Counted from the first letter of the stretch, positions 1 to 10,121 are shown. The stretch: 64,000 nucleotides of DNA from Flammeovirgaceae bacterium UBA1842 (GCA_002338655.1 DDIU01000053.1:98410-162409), one strand, 5' to 3'. The notes: generated by a model from the letters alone, not told the origin. Numbers and translations: made by a program.

Positions 1-348
1 AACCTATTTCAGGACAAGACAAAATTTGACATCAAACACGTCATCTAATTGTGATTTTTCGGCCCCATAGTGGTAAAAAAGGCTACACTTCTCCTTGTCT
101 TCTGCTTCGACAGGCTCAGGATGACTTCGGAGAATCAAAACCCCTGCGCCTTCTCTGTGTGTCTCCGCGTCCTCTGTGGTTAATCCTTCGACAGGTACCG
201 ATGACGTGTTTGATAGTTCACTATAGTTCTCCCTCCAAGGCCACTGCAAGATTAGTCTGGATTAACTATGATTAATTAAATAATTTATCATTTTAGTTTC
301 TCTATTTTTATTATACTACCTTTGCAAATCATTAATAAACAACATCAA
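1..348. other. Intergenic, with dispersed-repeat-like fragments
   Basis: No convincing gene is visible in this first stretch; the short open frames here lack protein-like composition. It contains two related pieces, CTTCGACAGGCTCAGGATGA near 107-126 and CCTTCGACAGGTACCGATGA near 185-204, both built on the CTTCGACAGG core that recurs as an interspersed element in many Bacteroidota intergenic regions. Between them is a stretch reading CTCTGTGTGTCTCCGCGTCC, also of a type common in such spacers. The last 35 bases hold the promoter of the downstream helicase. Confidence 0.5.
317..324 (+). promoter_or_regulatory. Bacteroidota -7 promoter box for DEAD-box helicase
   Basis: TACCTTTG followed by C matches the Bacteroidota sigma factor -7 consensus TAnnTTTG. 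The longest open frame of the helicase starts on the TTG inside this box (322), which cannot be the translation start if transcription begins about 7 bases further on. The -33 element is weak (TTTTAG near 291-296). Confidence 0.6.
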
Positions 349-2157
349 TTGACAAATTTTTCAGATTTAGGGCTGTCAGCTTCTTTGCTTAAAGTCCTTC
401 CTGAGCTGAATTTAAATGAACCCACAAAAATTCAGCAGCAGGCAATTCCCATTTTAATTCAACAAAAAGAAAAAGATTTTTTAGGCTTAGCACAAACAGG
501 AACTGGTAAAACAGCTGCCTTTGGTTTGCCATTATTAGATGCAATCGATCCTGAATTAAAACAAACACAAGCCTTGGTTTTGGCTCCTACACGTGAATTA
601 GGACAGCAGATAGCACAACAAATTCAAGCATTTTCAAAATATTTAAAGGGTGTACGTGTACAAGTTGTATACGGTGGTGCTTCTATAGTACCACAAATGA
701 AAGCGTTGAAAAACACTCCTCATATAATCATAGCTACCCCCGGTAGACTCCTTGATTTAATCAACCGTAGAGCGGTAAACTTAGCGGGCATCAGACATGT
801 GGTCTTTGATGAAGCCGATGAAATGCTCAACATGGGTTTTAGGGAAGATATCGATAGTATTCTATCTTTTACTGAAGGTCAAAAATCAACTTGGTTGTTC
901 TCCGCCACTATGGCGCCTGAGATCAAGAATATTGTAAAGAAGTACATGCACAAGCCCAATGAAGTCAAAATTGACATCGGGAATGTGGTAAACCAGAATA
1001 TAGAGCACAAATATTTTTTAGCGAAGGCGAAAGACAAAATAGAAATACTGAAACGTATTATTGAGCTAGAGCCTGATATGCGTGGAATAGTATTTTGCCG
1101 TACTAAGATAGATACTCAGAATGTAGCGCAACAATTGCAGGCAAAGGGCCTACCTGTTGATGCAATTCATGGAGATCTGTCGCAGGCACAGCGTGATCAG
1201 GTAATGAAACGCTTTAAAAATCATTCATTGAAATTTTTGATTGCTACTGATGTGGCAGCAAGGGGCATCGATGTCAATGACTTAACCCATGTGGTTCATT
1301 ATGCTATGCCTGATGACTTGGAATATTATACACACCGGAGTGGAAGAACTGGCCGGGCAGGGAAGAAAGGAATCTCCCTTTCTTTAGTAACTAGAACCGA
1401 ACAAGGAAAGATCAGGATGATTGAAAAGCGTTTGAAATTGAATTTCACGCCTTACGAATTGCCTGAAGCCCAACATGTTGAAAACATGAAACTTAAGGAA
1501 TGGGCTACAAAAATTGCTGAGATTAAAGTAACGGAGAAGGACATAACTGATCACGTTGGTGATATCAGAGGAATATTTGATGCATTGAGCAAAGAGGAAA
1601 TCATTGACAAATTAATGACCTACGAACTGAATGAGTTGGGACTTAATAAAGGCGGTTCTTTTGCCTTTGAAAGTGATTCTTACGACACACGAGGTGAAAA
1701 AGGTGACCGTGGAAACAGAAGAGACCGAGGTGATCGTGGGGACAGAAGAGATAGGGGTGGTAATGAAAGAACTACGTCTAATAGCAAGTATGCCCGATTT
1801 TTCATCAATCTTGGAAATTATGATGGAATGGACAAAAAGGAGATCATCGAATTTGTTTGTGAGAAGAGTGGTGTAGATAAGCAAACATTCGGGCCAGTGA
1901 CCATTGAAGACCGAAGATCTTATTTTGAGATAGAGAAAGAAATGGGAAGTACTGTTACCAAATCTTTTGAAGGGATGTTTCTTAACGACAGGGAAATAAG
2001 GGTAAATCTTGATAATCCTAGTCCACGAAGAGATAGGGGTGATAGGAGCGATAGAAGAGGGGGAGGAGGAAGAAGGCCTTCTTCAAATTCTGGATATGGT
2101 GGGAATTTTAAATCCAAAGGTAAAGGTGGAGGCCATAGAAGAGGTGGCAGACGCTAA
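349..2157 (+). CDS. DEAD-box ATP-dependent RNA helicase with DbpA-type RNA-binding tail
   Basis: This is an RNA helicase that unwinds structured RNA with ATP, probably in ribosome assembly, cold adaptation or mRNA turnover in the cytoplasm. Numbered from TTG 349 (602 residues), motif I AQTGTGKT lies near residue 48, PTRELGQQ follows, then DEAD near 155, SAT near 185, ARGID near 303 and HRSGRTGRAG near 328. A DbpA/CsdA-like RNA-binding domain covers about 475-555, framed by Arg/Gly/Asp-rich stretches at about 440-470 and at the C-terminus, as in DeaD/CsdA proteins. I place the start at TTG 349 because the upstream TTG is inside a promoter box and because the N-terminus then aligns with the second helicase at 9012 (TNFSDLGLS against SFSALGIS). 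The cold-shock gene follows after 79 bases, a pairing that fits a cold-response role. Family is certain; the start is likely but unproven. Confidence 0.93.
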   Translation: MTNFSDLGLSASLLKVLPELNLNEPTKIQQQAIPILIQQKEKDFLGLAQTGTGKTAAFGLPLLDAIDPELKQTQALVLAPTRELGQQIAQQIQAFSKYLKGVRVQVVYGGASIVPQMKALKNTPHIIIATPGRLLDLINRRAVNLAGIRHVVFDEADEMLNMGFREDIDSILSFTEGQKSTWLFSATMAPEIKNIVKKYMHKPNEVKIDIGNVVNQNIEHKYFLAKAKDKIEILKRIIELEPDMRGIVFCRTKIDTQNVAQQLQAKGLPVDAIHGDLSQAQRDQVMKRFKNHSLKFLIATDVAARGIDVNDLTHVVHYAMPDDLEYYTHRSGRTGRAGKKGISLSLVTRTEQGKIRMIEKRLKLNFTPYELPEAQHVENMKLKEWATKIAEIKVTEKDITDHVGDIRGIFDALSKEEIIDKLMTYELNELGLNKGGSFAFESDSYDTRGEKGDRGNRRDRGDRGDRRDRGGNERTTSNSKYARFFINLGNYDGMDKKEIIEFVCEKSGVDKQTFGPVTIEDRRSYFEIEKEMGSTVTKSFEGMFLNDREIRVNLDNPSPRRDRGDRSDRRGGGGRRPSSNSGYGGNFKSKGKGGGHRRGGRR

Positions 2158-2236
2158 AAATTAAAATAAGTGACCAATAAAGGCAATGCTGCCTTAGAAA
2201 TGGCTAACTTGGTAGTATTATTTACAAATTATTATA

Positions 2237-2428
2237 ATGAAAGAAGGAACAGTAAAATTTTTTAACGACTCAAAAGGATATGGATTCGTTAAAGACTCAG
2301 CAGATGAGAAAGAGTATTTCGTACATGTGTCTGGTCTAATTGACGAGATAAGAGAAAACGATGATGTCTTATTTGAGTTAGAAGAAGGTAAAAAAGGTTT
2401 GAATGCTGTTAACGTTAAGTTAGCTTAA
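2237..2428 (+). CDS. Cold-shock domain protein (CspA family)
   Basis: A 63-residue single cold-shock domain that binds single-stranded RNA or DNA and is expected to melt mRNA structure. It opens MKEGTVKFFNDSKGYGFVKD, with the RNP1-like KGYGFV and the RNP2-like EYFVHVSGL. The family norm is 65-75 residues, so it is a complete small member. It follows the RNA helicase on the same strand and ends in a strong terminator. The 79-base leader holds a short GGCA/TGCC hairpin, but I see no clear thermosensor. Confidence 0.93.
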   Translation: MKEGTVKFFNDSKGYGFVKDSADEKEYFVHVSGLIDEIRENDDVLFELEEGKKGLNAVNVKLA

Positions 2429-2450
2429 TTTATATCTAATTGAACTTGTT

Positions 2451-2482
2451 AGAGTCCCGATATTATCGGGACTCTTTTTTTT
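2451..2482 (+). terminator. Rho-independent terminator after cold-shock gene
   Basis: A perfect stem AGAGTCCCGA / TCGGGACTCT (2451-2460 with 2466-2475), a 5-base loop and a run of eight T. It ends the helicase/cold-shock transcription unit. Confidence 0.93.
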
Positions 2483-2499
2483 GTCTCCATTTAACCAAA

Positions 2500-2531
2500 A
2501 AAAAGCACTCATCGGATGGTGAGTGCTTTTT
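2500..2531. terminator. Second, bidirectional terminator hairpin
   Basis: The stem AAAAAGCACTCA / TGAGTGCTTTTT is a perfect 12-bp inverted repeat around an 8-base loop, with A-run and T-run flanks that work in both directions. It lies between the plus-strand cold-shock gene and the minus-strand ABC-F gene, about 145 bases beyond that gene's stop. Confidence 0.8.
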
Positions 2532-2676
2532 GATTAATTACAGACCTCCTTCACCATCAGTTGGCGGGGAGCCTGAAAGTTCCCTTTAGGGGTTTGTATA
2601 AGTTAAAATTTCGATCGAACGTAGATTTTAGCTCGGATACCAACGTAAATTAATTATTTAATAAAAGCCACTTTTC

Positions 2677-4299
<1,623 letters not shown>

Positions 4300-4315
4300 T
4301 CATTTAATTTGGCCG

Positions 4316-4323
4316 CAAAGGTA
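4316..4323 (-). promoter_or_regulatory. Bacteroidota -7 promoter box for ABC-F gene
   Basis: On the minus strand this reads TACCTTTG followed by C, the TAnnTTTG(C) consensus, 22 bases before the ABC-F start. Candidate -33 sequences TTTAC (spacer about 20) or TTTG (spacer about 24) lie upstream. Confidence 0.65.
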
Positions 4324-4385
4324 GTATTTTTCGTTGCCAATAGTAAACAAACCTTAGCTTTGCTGTTTGTATTAAACATTACCGA

Positions 4386-5609
4386 ATGAAAGTAGCAGTA
4401 ATAGGTGGCGGAGCAGCAGGATTTTTTGCAGCTATTTCAAGCAAGCAACATCACCCTGAAGCTGAAGTGATCCTTTTTGAAAAAGGATACAAACTGCTCT
4501 CCAAAGTAAAAGTGTCAGGTGGGGGACGTTGTAACGTCACTCATGCTTGTTTTGATGGAAATCAACTTACAAAGCATTACCCCCGTGGAGAGAAATTTTT
4601 AAAGAAGGCCTTTGGTCAATTCTCCACTACAGATACTGTAGAGTGGTTTGAAACAAGAGGAGTAGAACTTAAAACTGAAGAAGATGGACGCATGTTTCCC
4701 ATTACTGACCACTCCCAAACGATTATCAATTGCCTGACTGATAAAGCCAGCCAATTGGGCGTGAGATTGGAACTGCAAAATGCTGTTTTGTACATCGATC
4801 GGATTGAAAATGGGTTTAATTTAAGCTTGAAGGATGAAACACATTTCTTCGTTAATAAGATCATTGTTGCTACTGGTGGATCTCCAAAATTGGAAGGTTT
4901 TGAATGGCTAAGGGAATTAGGCCATAAGATTGAGCCTCCAGTTCCTTCACTCTTTACTTTCAATATGCCCGAGGAAAAGATCAAAGAGCTAATGGGAGTG
5001 GTAGTTGAAAATGCAACTATCAAAGTGCAAGGGACAAAGTTGAAACAAAGTGGGCCATTACTTATTACGCATTGGGGCATGAGTGGACCAGCTATATTGA
5101 AAACTTCAGCCTGGGGTGCACGCATTTTAAGCGATCTTAATTACAATTTCAAGATTCAGGTCAATTGGTTGGGTGAGGCGAAGGAAAATGATGTGAGAAG
5201 CCTTATACAAGAGCAGCAGGCCAACCACCACAAGCGAATGGTAGTGAATAGGAATCCATTTGGTTTACCTGCAAGATTGTGGGAGTTTCTTTTACAGAAG
5301 AACGAATTGAGAGATAATATTACTTGGGGGGAAATTGGGCAAAAAGGGATTAACAAACTCGTCAACACACTATTGAATGATGTATATGAAGTTAAAGGTA
5401 AAACTACCTTTAAAGAAGAATTTGTGACCTGTGGTGGAATTGCTCTATCAGAGGTTTCCAATTCAACCATGGAAAGTAAAATAGTGCCGGGGCTCTACTT
5501 CGCAGGTGAAGTGATGGATATTGATGGGATTACTGGAGGGTTCAATTTTCAGTCAGCTTGGACTACGGGGTTTATTGCGGGGAAATTGCTTAACGGTTCA
5601 AGCATATAA
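4386..5609 (+). CDS. NAD(P)/FAD-dependent oxidoreductase, HI0933/YhiN family
   Basis: A 407-residue flavoprotein of the HI0933-like family, whose physiological substrate is not established. The N-terminal Rossmann motif is VIGGGAAGFFAA; SGGGRCNVTH near residues 44-53 is the family's conserved block, and the C-terminus carries GLYFAGEVMDIDGITGG, the second FAD contact. Length matches the family (about 400). It is divergent from the ABC-F gene with 92 bases between them, so the two may share a regulatory region. Nothing nearby suggests a pathway. Confidence 0.9.
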   Translation: MKVAVIGGGAAGFFAAISSKQHHPEAEVILFEKGYKLLSKVKVSGGGRCNVTHACFDGNQLTKHYPRGEKFLKKAFGQFSTTDTVEWFETRGVELKTEEDGRMFPITDHSQTIINCLTDKASQLGVRLELQNAVLYIDRIENGFNLSLKDETHFFVNKIIVATGGSPKLEGFEWLRELGHKIEPPVPSLFTFNMPEEKIKELMGVVVENATIKVQGTKLKQSGPLLITHWGMSGPAILKTSAWGARILSDLNYNFKIQVNWLGEAKENDVRSLIQEQQANHHKRMVVNRNPFGLPARLWEFLLQKNELRDNITWGEIGQKGINKLVNTLLNDVYEVKGKTTFKEEFVTCGGIALSEVSNSTMESKIVPGLYFAGEVMDIDGITGGFNFQSAWTTGFIAGKLLNGSSI

Positions 5610-5613
5610 AACA

Positions 5614-5631
5614 AAGAAACTGGCGCAAGCG
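5614..5631. repeat. Direct repeat, left copy, flanking toxin-antitoxin pair
   Basis: AAGAAACTGGCGCAAGCG. A copy with one mismatch lies at 6438-6455, on the other side of the toxin-antitoxin pair. Just after the left copy AGCGGACGCT is present twice in tandem (about 5628-5650). Confidence 0.7.
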
Positions 5632-5793
5632 GACGCTAAGCGGACGCTACAACCAGTGCAGGTATGGAGGTAAAGAGTTATTTAGATATGAGTTTTATTT
5701 AGTAATTGCACGTCCATTGGGCTAAAATATATTTTGAAACCAAAAATAGGTATGAAAATGTTATATTTACAATCACGCAATAATCCGTAATCT

Positions 5794-6015
5794 ATGAGTG
5801 CCACAACGATACGAAAAGAACTTCAAGAATACATGGGTAAAGCAGATGACCGATTTATTCAATTAGTTTATGGTATGATGCAAGCTGATAAATCAAGTGG
5901 GTTTTTACTTAGTGAAGCAGAACGAGAGGAATTGGATAAAAGAATAGCCCGTCACAAAAAAGGAGAATCAAAATCCTATAGTTGGGATGAAGTAAAAACA
6001 CGCCTACAAGGGTAA
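5794..6015 (+). CDS. Antitoxin-like addiction module protein
   Basis: A 73-residue acidic/basic helical protein resembling the addiction-module component family (PF09720): the C-terminal half reads LSEAEREELDKRIARHKKGE and ends in WDEVKTRL, the family's typical ending. Its stop codon TAA is directly followed by the ATG of the RelE/ParE-type gene, so the two are cotranscribed and probably translationally coupled. The expected role is to bind and neutralise that toxin and to repress the operon. Assignment rests on the pattern and the partner. Confidence 0.8.
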   Translation: MSATTIRKELQEYMGKADDRFIQLVYGMMQADKSSGFLLSEAEREELDKRIARHKKGESKSYSWDEVKTRLQG

Positions 6016-6303
6016 ATGACCTATCATCTTGAAATTAAAGAAGAAGCATCTGATGAGATAAGTGATGCTTTTACTTGGTATGAAGACCACAAAGAAGGTT
6101 TAGGTTCAGAGTTTATCGTTTTATTGGAAGAGTACTTTGAAAGAATAACTAAAAAGCCAATGTTATATCCAACTAACGGTAAAGAAAGAGTAGCTTTTAT
6201 GGATCGCTTTCCTTACAAGATTGTATTTGGTATTGAGAAGAAATCTGTAGTTGTTTATGCGATATTCCACACCAGTAGAGACCCAAAAAAATTAGAAAGA
6301 TAG
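6016..6303 (+). CDS. RelE/ParE-superfamily toxin
   Basis: A 95-residue protein of the RelE/ParE superfamily. It starts MTYHLEIKEEASDEISDAFTWY, the usual first strand and helix, and ends with IVFGIEKKSVVVYAIFHTSRDPKKLE, which matches the C-terminal strand block (VVYAIFHTSRDPKKW) of the family. Members either cleave ribosome-bound mRNA or inhibit gyrase; which applies here cannot be read from the sequence. It follows the antitoxin with zero spacing. Confidence 0.87.
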   Translation: MTYHLEIKEEASDEISDAFTWYEDHKEGLGSEFIVLLEEYFERITKKPMLYPTNGKERVAFMDRFPYKIVFGIEKKSVVVYAIFHTSRDPKKLER

Positions 6304-6437
6304 TATCCTGCGTCAGGTTAGGAGTCACTATTAAATCAGGGACTGCGAGTCATTTATCCGCCTAATTGGCGGAAGCCCACAATGACATGGTAGAGTGAAA
6401 TTTCGCTGGTCGTAGGTTAAGCGCAGTGTATAAAAGC

Positions 6438-6455
6438 AAGAAACTAGCGCAAGCG
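6438..6455. repeat. Direct repeat, right copy, flanking toxin-antitoxin pair
   Basis: AAGAAACTAGCGCAAGCG, 17 of 18 bases identical to 5614-5631. It lies just before the stop codon of the minus-strand FMN reductase gene. Confidence 0.7.
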
Positions 6456-6458
6456 TTT

Positions 6459-7037
6459 TTAATATGGTAATCCCTTACCACGTTGCACTTTTAACGCTTC
6501 CTGATACCATTCTAACTCCGATAAAAAGCGGCTTGTGGCTTTGATGTAATATTCGTCTATCGCATTCCCATTCTCATCAATGATCTTTGATATTTTAGGG
6601 AGCCCTAGGATGACTGGAATAGTAATCGAACCCAACTCAGGCATGATGGCACGAACGTGTACAGCTGCTCGCATTCCTCCATATTGTCCAGCAGAGTAAC
6701 AGGCTATTCCAGAGGGTTTAAAAAAATATTCCTTTTGAAAATGATCCAGCATATTTTTTAAAGCCGGAGGAATGCTATGATTGTATTCACCCGTAACGAT
6801 TATATATCCATCAGAATCATTTAAGGTATCGGCTATTTTCTGCATGTTGGCAGGGGCTTCGCCTTCAGGAAATTCCTTGTACATTTTATCTAAAAATGGT
6901 AGCGGTATTTCCAATGGGTCTAGTATATGCACTTTATGACCACGCCCTACAAGTTGCTTTTCTAGAAATTTAACAGCCCTGATCCCTTTTCTATTGGATC
7001 TAACTGAGCCATATAGAATACTTGTTGTAAAACCCAT
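6459..7037 (-). CDS. NADPH-dependent FMN reductase family protein
   Basis: A 192-residue flavodoxin-like protein (PF03358), expected to bind FMN and reduce quinones, flavins or similar acceptors with NAD(P)H. It begins with ILYGSVRSNRKGIRAVKF, the phosphate-binding loop after the first strand, and carries GEYNHSIPPALKNMLDHF near residues 83-100, the conserved flavin-contact block of the family. Length is typical. It has its own spacing of about 116 bases from the next minus-strand gene upstream, so it may be separately transcribed. Confidence 0.9.
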   Translation of the reverse strand: MGFTTSILYGSVRSNRKGIRAVKFLEKQLVGRGHKVHILDPLEIPLPFLDKMYKEFPEGEAPANMQKIADTLNDSDGYIIVTGEYNHSIPPALKNMLDHFQKEYFFKPSGIACYSAGQYGGMRAAVHVRAIMPELGSITIPVILGLPKISKIIDENGNAIDEYYIKATSRFLSELEWYQEALKVQRGKGLPY

Positions 7038-7153
7038 GTTTCTTAAATTTATAAAGGCCGATTAATTTTTATTTAACTAGCCAGTTTTTAGATACCTACC
7101 TATCGCCTGATAAGTTTCTTCAATACCCCGGCCCTAAAGGGTGTTTTGAGAAA

Positions 7154-7978
7154 TTAAAGCAATGTGCCGCAGTTATAACAATGACTAGCCTCTACACGAT
7201 GGTCAGCTGCATTACATTTATGGCATTTTACTGCTTTTACTTGATTCATTTTGTTTCTTAAGCTATTCATTTCGGCAGAAACAATGCCGGTGGGAACAGC
7301 AATGATGCCATAACCAAGCACCATTACTATAGTAGCTATTAATTGGCCTAATGTAGTATGTGGCGAAATATCTCCATAGCCTACCGTGGTTAGGGTTACC
7401 ACTGCCCAATAAATACTTCTGGGGATACTTGTAAATCCATTTTCAGCACCTTCTACTAAGTACATAATTGTACCTAAGACCACAGTCAGTAAAAAGAGTG
7501 TACCGATAAAAATGGTAATTTTAGTTCTACTCGCCCTGAGAGCCTCAATGAGTGAAGAAGCTTCACCAATAAATCGGGCCATTTTGAGCACACGGAATAT
7601 TCGGAGCAATCTTATGCTCCGTATAATCATTAAAGAATGTGCCCCTGTAAGCACAAGCCCTAAAAAGGAAGGTAGAATAGAAAGAAGGTCGATTATACCA
7701 AAAAAGCTGAATACGTATTTCAGTGGTTTAGGACTAGCATAAATTCTCGCAATATATTCGATTGTAAATAAGACGGTAAAAAACCATTCAATGATATACA
7801 GTTCTTTACCAAAGTCCGCTTTGATTTCATTGACGCTTTCAAGCATCACAATAAAGACGCTAAGTAAAATGGCCCAAAGAAGGATAACATCGAACAATTT
7901 ACCTGCGGGCGTATCTGCACCGAATATGATTACAAATACACGGGATTTGATGTTTTTGGGTGCTGTGTCATTAGTCAT
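7154..7978 (-). CDS. Six-TM potassium channel with C-terminal zinc ribbon
   Basis: A 274-residue ion channel of the voltage-gated K+ type. Six hydrophobic segments are visible; the fourth has arginines at three-residue spacing (IRSIRLLRIFRVLKMARF, about residues 119-136), as in a voltage sensor. The selectivity filter TLTTVGYGDISP lies before the last segment. After the pore helix the protein ends not in an RCK domain but in a short cytoplasmic tail with two CxxC pairs (CHKC and CYNC, residues about 252-271), a zinc-ribbon-like module. The channel call is firm; the role of the zinc tail (assembly or redox/metal sensing) is inference. Confidence 0.92.
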   Translation of the reverse strand: MTNDTAPKNIKSRVFVIIFGADTPAGKLFDVILLWAILLSVFIVMLESVNEIKADFGKELYIIEWFFTVLFTIEYIARIYASPKPLKYVFSFFGIIDLLSILPSFLGLVLTGAHSLMIIRSIRLLRIFRVLKMARFIGEASSLIEALRASRTKITIFIGTLFLLTVVLGTIMYLVEGAENGFTSIPRSIYWAVVTLTTVGYGDISPHTTLGQLIATIVMVLGYGIIAVPTGIVSAEMNSLRNKMNQVKAVKCHKCNAADHRVEASHCYNCGTLL

Positions 7979-8114
7979 TGATGCTAATATACAAAATGAA
8001 CGTTAGGATATAACTGCCTTAAATACATTGAGTTGATCAAAATAAATTAGTAGTTAGGATAATTTTCTATGATTAATTAGTTGTAACTTTTCTTAAATCA
8101 TATCCAAAAATATC

Positions 8115-8972
8115 ATGTGCAGACTACTAGCCTACCTTGGACAGCCCATCTTAATGGACAAATTTCTCTATGAACCTGAGAATTCAATGATCAAGCAAAG
8201 TATCCATGCTAAGGAACTGGAAGAGCCACTTAATGGGGATGGATTTGGTGTAGGTTGGTACTCACCTGAAATTGCGCCAGAACCAGCAGTATTTGTATCT
8301 GTATATCCGGCTTGGAATAATAGAAATTTACGCTATATGGCTCCCAAAATTAGGTCCAATAGTATTGTAGCGCACGTGAGGGCGGCAAGTGTTGGAGACG
8401 TATCCGAATCAAATTGCCATCCCTTTCACTATAAAACCTATTTAATGGCCCATAATGGAGGGGTAGAGCACTTTGATAAAATCAAAAGGCCATTGAAAGA
8501 CATGCTTTCGGATGAACAATACCTCTGGGTGAAAGGGCAGACGGATTCTGAGCATTTGTTTGCGCTATTTTTAGAATACTTAAGCAAGAAGAGAAAGGAT
8601 TTTACCGCAGATGATGTGGCTGATAGTTTTCAGGAAATGGTTACCACCACAAATAAACTGATGAAAGAACATGGGATTAAAGAAGAAGCTTATTTAAATA
8701 TGGTATTTATTGATGGAGACAGAATGGTAGGGCTTAGGTATGTGAGCAAGCCGGATATTACACCACTTTCATTGTATTATTCCGAGGGTAGTAAATATGT
8801 GTGTGAAGATGGGGCCTGCCATATGATCCCTTCCACAGGGCACGATAGATCCGTTATGATTGTCTCGGAGAAATTAACCCACTTTGCTGAAGATTGGCGG
8901 CCTATTCCGGCCAATCACATGATCTTGGTTTATCAGGACTTATCAATAAAATTGAGAAAAATAGAAAGTTAG
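8115..8972 (+). CDS. Class II glutamine amidotransferase (EgtC/YafJ-like)
   Basis: A 285-residue N-terminal-nucleophile hydrolase. The protein begins MCRLLAYLG, giving Cys2 as the catalytic residue after removal of Met1, followed by NGDGFGVGWY, AHVRAAS and MAHNGG blocks typical of the YafJ/EgtC branch of class II glutamine amidotransferases. These release ammonia or cleave gamma-glutamyl bonds; EgtC does so in ergothioneine synthesis, but no EgtB or EgtD gene is present here, so that pathway is not supported. The helicase gene follows after 39 bases with its own promoter box. Confidence 0.88.
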   Translation: MCRLLAYLGQPILMDKFLYEPENSMIKQSIHAKELEEPLNGDGFGVGWYSPEIAPEPAVFVSVYPAWNNRNLRYMAPKIRSNSIVAHVRAASVGDVSESNCHPFHYKTYLMAHNGGVEHFDKIKRPLKDMLSDEQYLWVKGQTDSEHLFALFLEYLSKKRKDFTADDVADSFQEMVTTTNKLMKEHGIKEEAYLNMVFIDGDRMVGLRYVSKPDITPLSLYYSEGSKYVCEDGACHMIPSTGHDRSVMIVSEKLTHFAEDWRPIPANHMILVYQDLSIKLRKIES

Positions 8973-8985
8973 TCTTGGGTAACAC

Positions 8986-8993
8986 TACCTTTG
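8986..8993 (+). promoter_or_regulatory. Bacteroidota -7 promoter box for second helicase
   Basis: TACCTTTG followed by C, identical to the box before the first helicase at 317. It sits in the 39-base gap after the amidotransferase gene. The TTG at 8991 that opens the longest frame is part of this box. Confidence 0.6.
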
Positions 8994-9011
8994 CAACTTA
9001 ATAAGAAAACT

Positions 9012-10121
9012 ATGTCATTCTCAGCCCTCGGTATCTCCGAAAATTATATCAAAGCACTCAAAGAGCTTAAAATAATAAAACCATCACCTATACAAGAGGA
9101 AGCGATTCCTTTTTTATTGACCAATGGAACTGATTTTATAGCGCAAGCACCTACCGGTACGGGTAAAACAGCGGCTTACGGACTACCATTACTGGCTAGA
9201 ATTGACCCCAAGTCACCCAAAGTTCAGGCACTAATACTCACTCCAACTAGGGAACTGGGTCAACAAGTGGCCAAGCAACTTTTCAAGTTCACGAAGTACA
9301 CTGACAAAATTTTTACTGAAGCAGTGTATGGGGGTGCCAAAATAGAACAGCAAATAGCTGCATTAAGGCGGCCAACTCAAATTATAGTGGCTACCCCGGG
9401 CAGATTGATCGATTTGTTACAAAAGAAAGCCCTGGATTTGGACACGGTAAAAACCATAATACTTGATGAAGCAGATGAAATGCTCAGCATGGGGTTCAAA
9501 AAAGAGCTCACCAGGATATTGAAACAAGCAACTGCCAAGCATGATACTTGGTTGTTTTCAGCTACAATGCCACCAGAAATCAAGACGATCATCAAAGAGT
9601 ACATGAAGCCTACTGCCCACCGTGTGACTATAGGAACTGACAAGGTAAATAAGAAAATCAAGCATCAATTTATTGTTATAGATCAATCCGAAAAATTGAA
9701 TATGCTGCTGCACTTTCTTAGGCAAATGGGAAATGACAGGGGTATGATTTTTTGTAGGACCAAGGCTTCCGCTAAATCACTGGTGGAGGAGTTGAAAGCA
9801 AAGGGCCTATCTGCAGAGGCGATTCATGGGGATTTGTTGCAGAAGGAACGTGATAAGATCATGCGGGCATTTAAAAAAGAGACTCTGCAATTTTTAATAG
9901 CTACGGATATTGCAGCACGAGGTATTGATGTAAAGGATTTGGCCTTTGTTGCGCACTATGAGCAACCTGATCAGGTGGAATATTATGTGCATAGAAGTGG
10001 CCGAACTGCCAGAGCGGGGCAGGAGGGGCTTTCGTTAAGTTTCGTCACTAAAGACGAACTCAAGCAGTTGAATTACCTGCAAGATAAACTCAAGATTGTA
10101 ATTGAAAAGGTGCGTATCTAG
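9012..10121 (+). CDS. DEAD-box RNA helicase, short form
   Basis: A 369-residue DEAD-box helicase core that unwinds RNA with ATP. It has APTGTGKT, PTRELGQQ, TPGRLID, DEAD (followed by EMLSMGF), SAT, ARGID and HRSGRTARAG. It stops right after the second RecA-like domain (DKLKIVIEKVRI), with none of the RNA-binding or RGG tail of the helicase at 349, to which it is clearly related in sequence. Start chosen at ATG 9012 (MSFSALGIS), which is 18 bases after the promoter box and matches family N-termini. Substrate specificity would have to come from partners, as it lacks a targeting tail. Confidence 0.93.
   Translation: MSFSALGISENYIKALKELKIIKPSPIQEEAIPFLLTNGTDFIAQAPTGTGKTAAYGLPLLARIDPKSPKVQALILTPTRELGQQVAKQLFKFTKYTDKIFTEAVYGGAKIEQQIAALRRPTQIIVATPGRLIDLLQKKALDLDTVKTIILDEADEMLSMGFKKELTRILKQATAKHDTWLFSATMPPEIKTIIKEYMKPTAHRVTIGTDKVNKKIKHQFIVIDQSEKLNMLLHFLRQMGNDRGMIFCRTKASAKSLVEELKAKGLSAEAIHGDLLQKERDKIMRAFKKETLQFLIATDIAARGIDVKDLAFVAHYEQPDQVEYYVHRSGRTARAGQEGLSLSFVTKDELKQLNYLQDKLKIVIEKVRI

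Noticed and set aside
51..275. Small open frames in the first 300 bases
   Set aside because: They run through dispersed-repeat sequence and lack protein-like composition or a promoter.
4616..5125. A 169-codon open frame antisense to the flavoprotein gene
   Set aside because: It is the shadow of the flavoprotein gene on the other strand; composition is not protein-like and the flavoprotein is certain.
8115..8972. Ergothioneine biosynthesis
   Set aside because: The glutamine amidotransferase is EgtC-like, but EgtB, EgtD and EgtA-type genes are not in the window, so the pathway is not supported.
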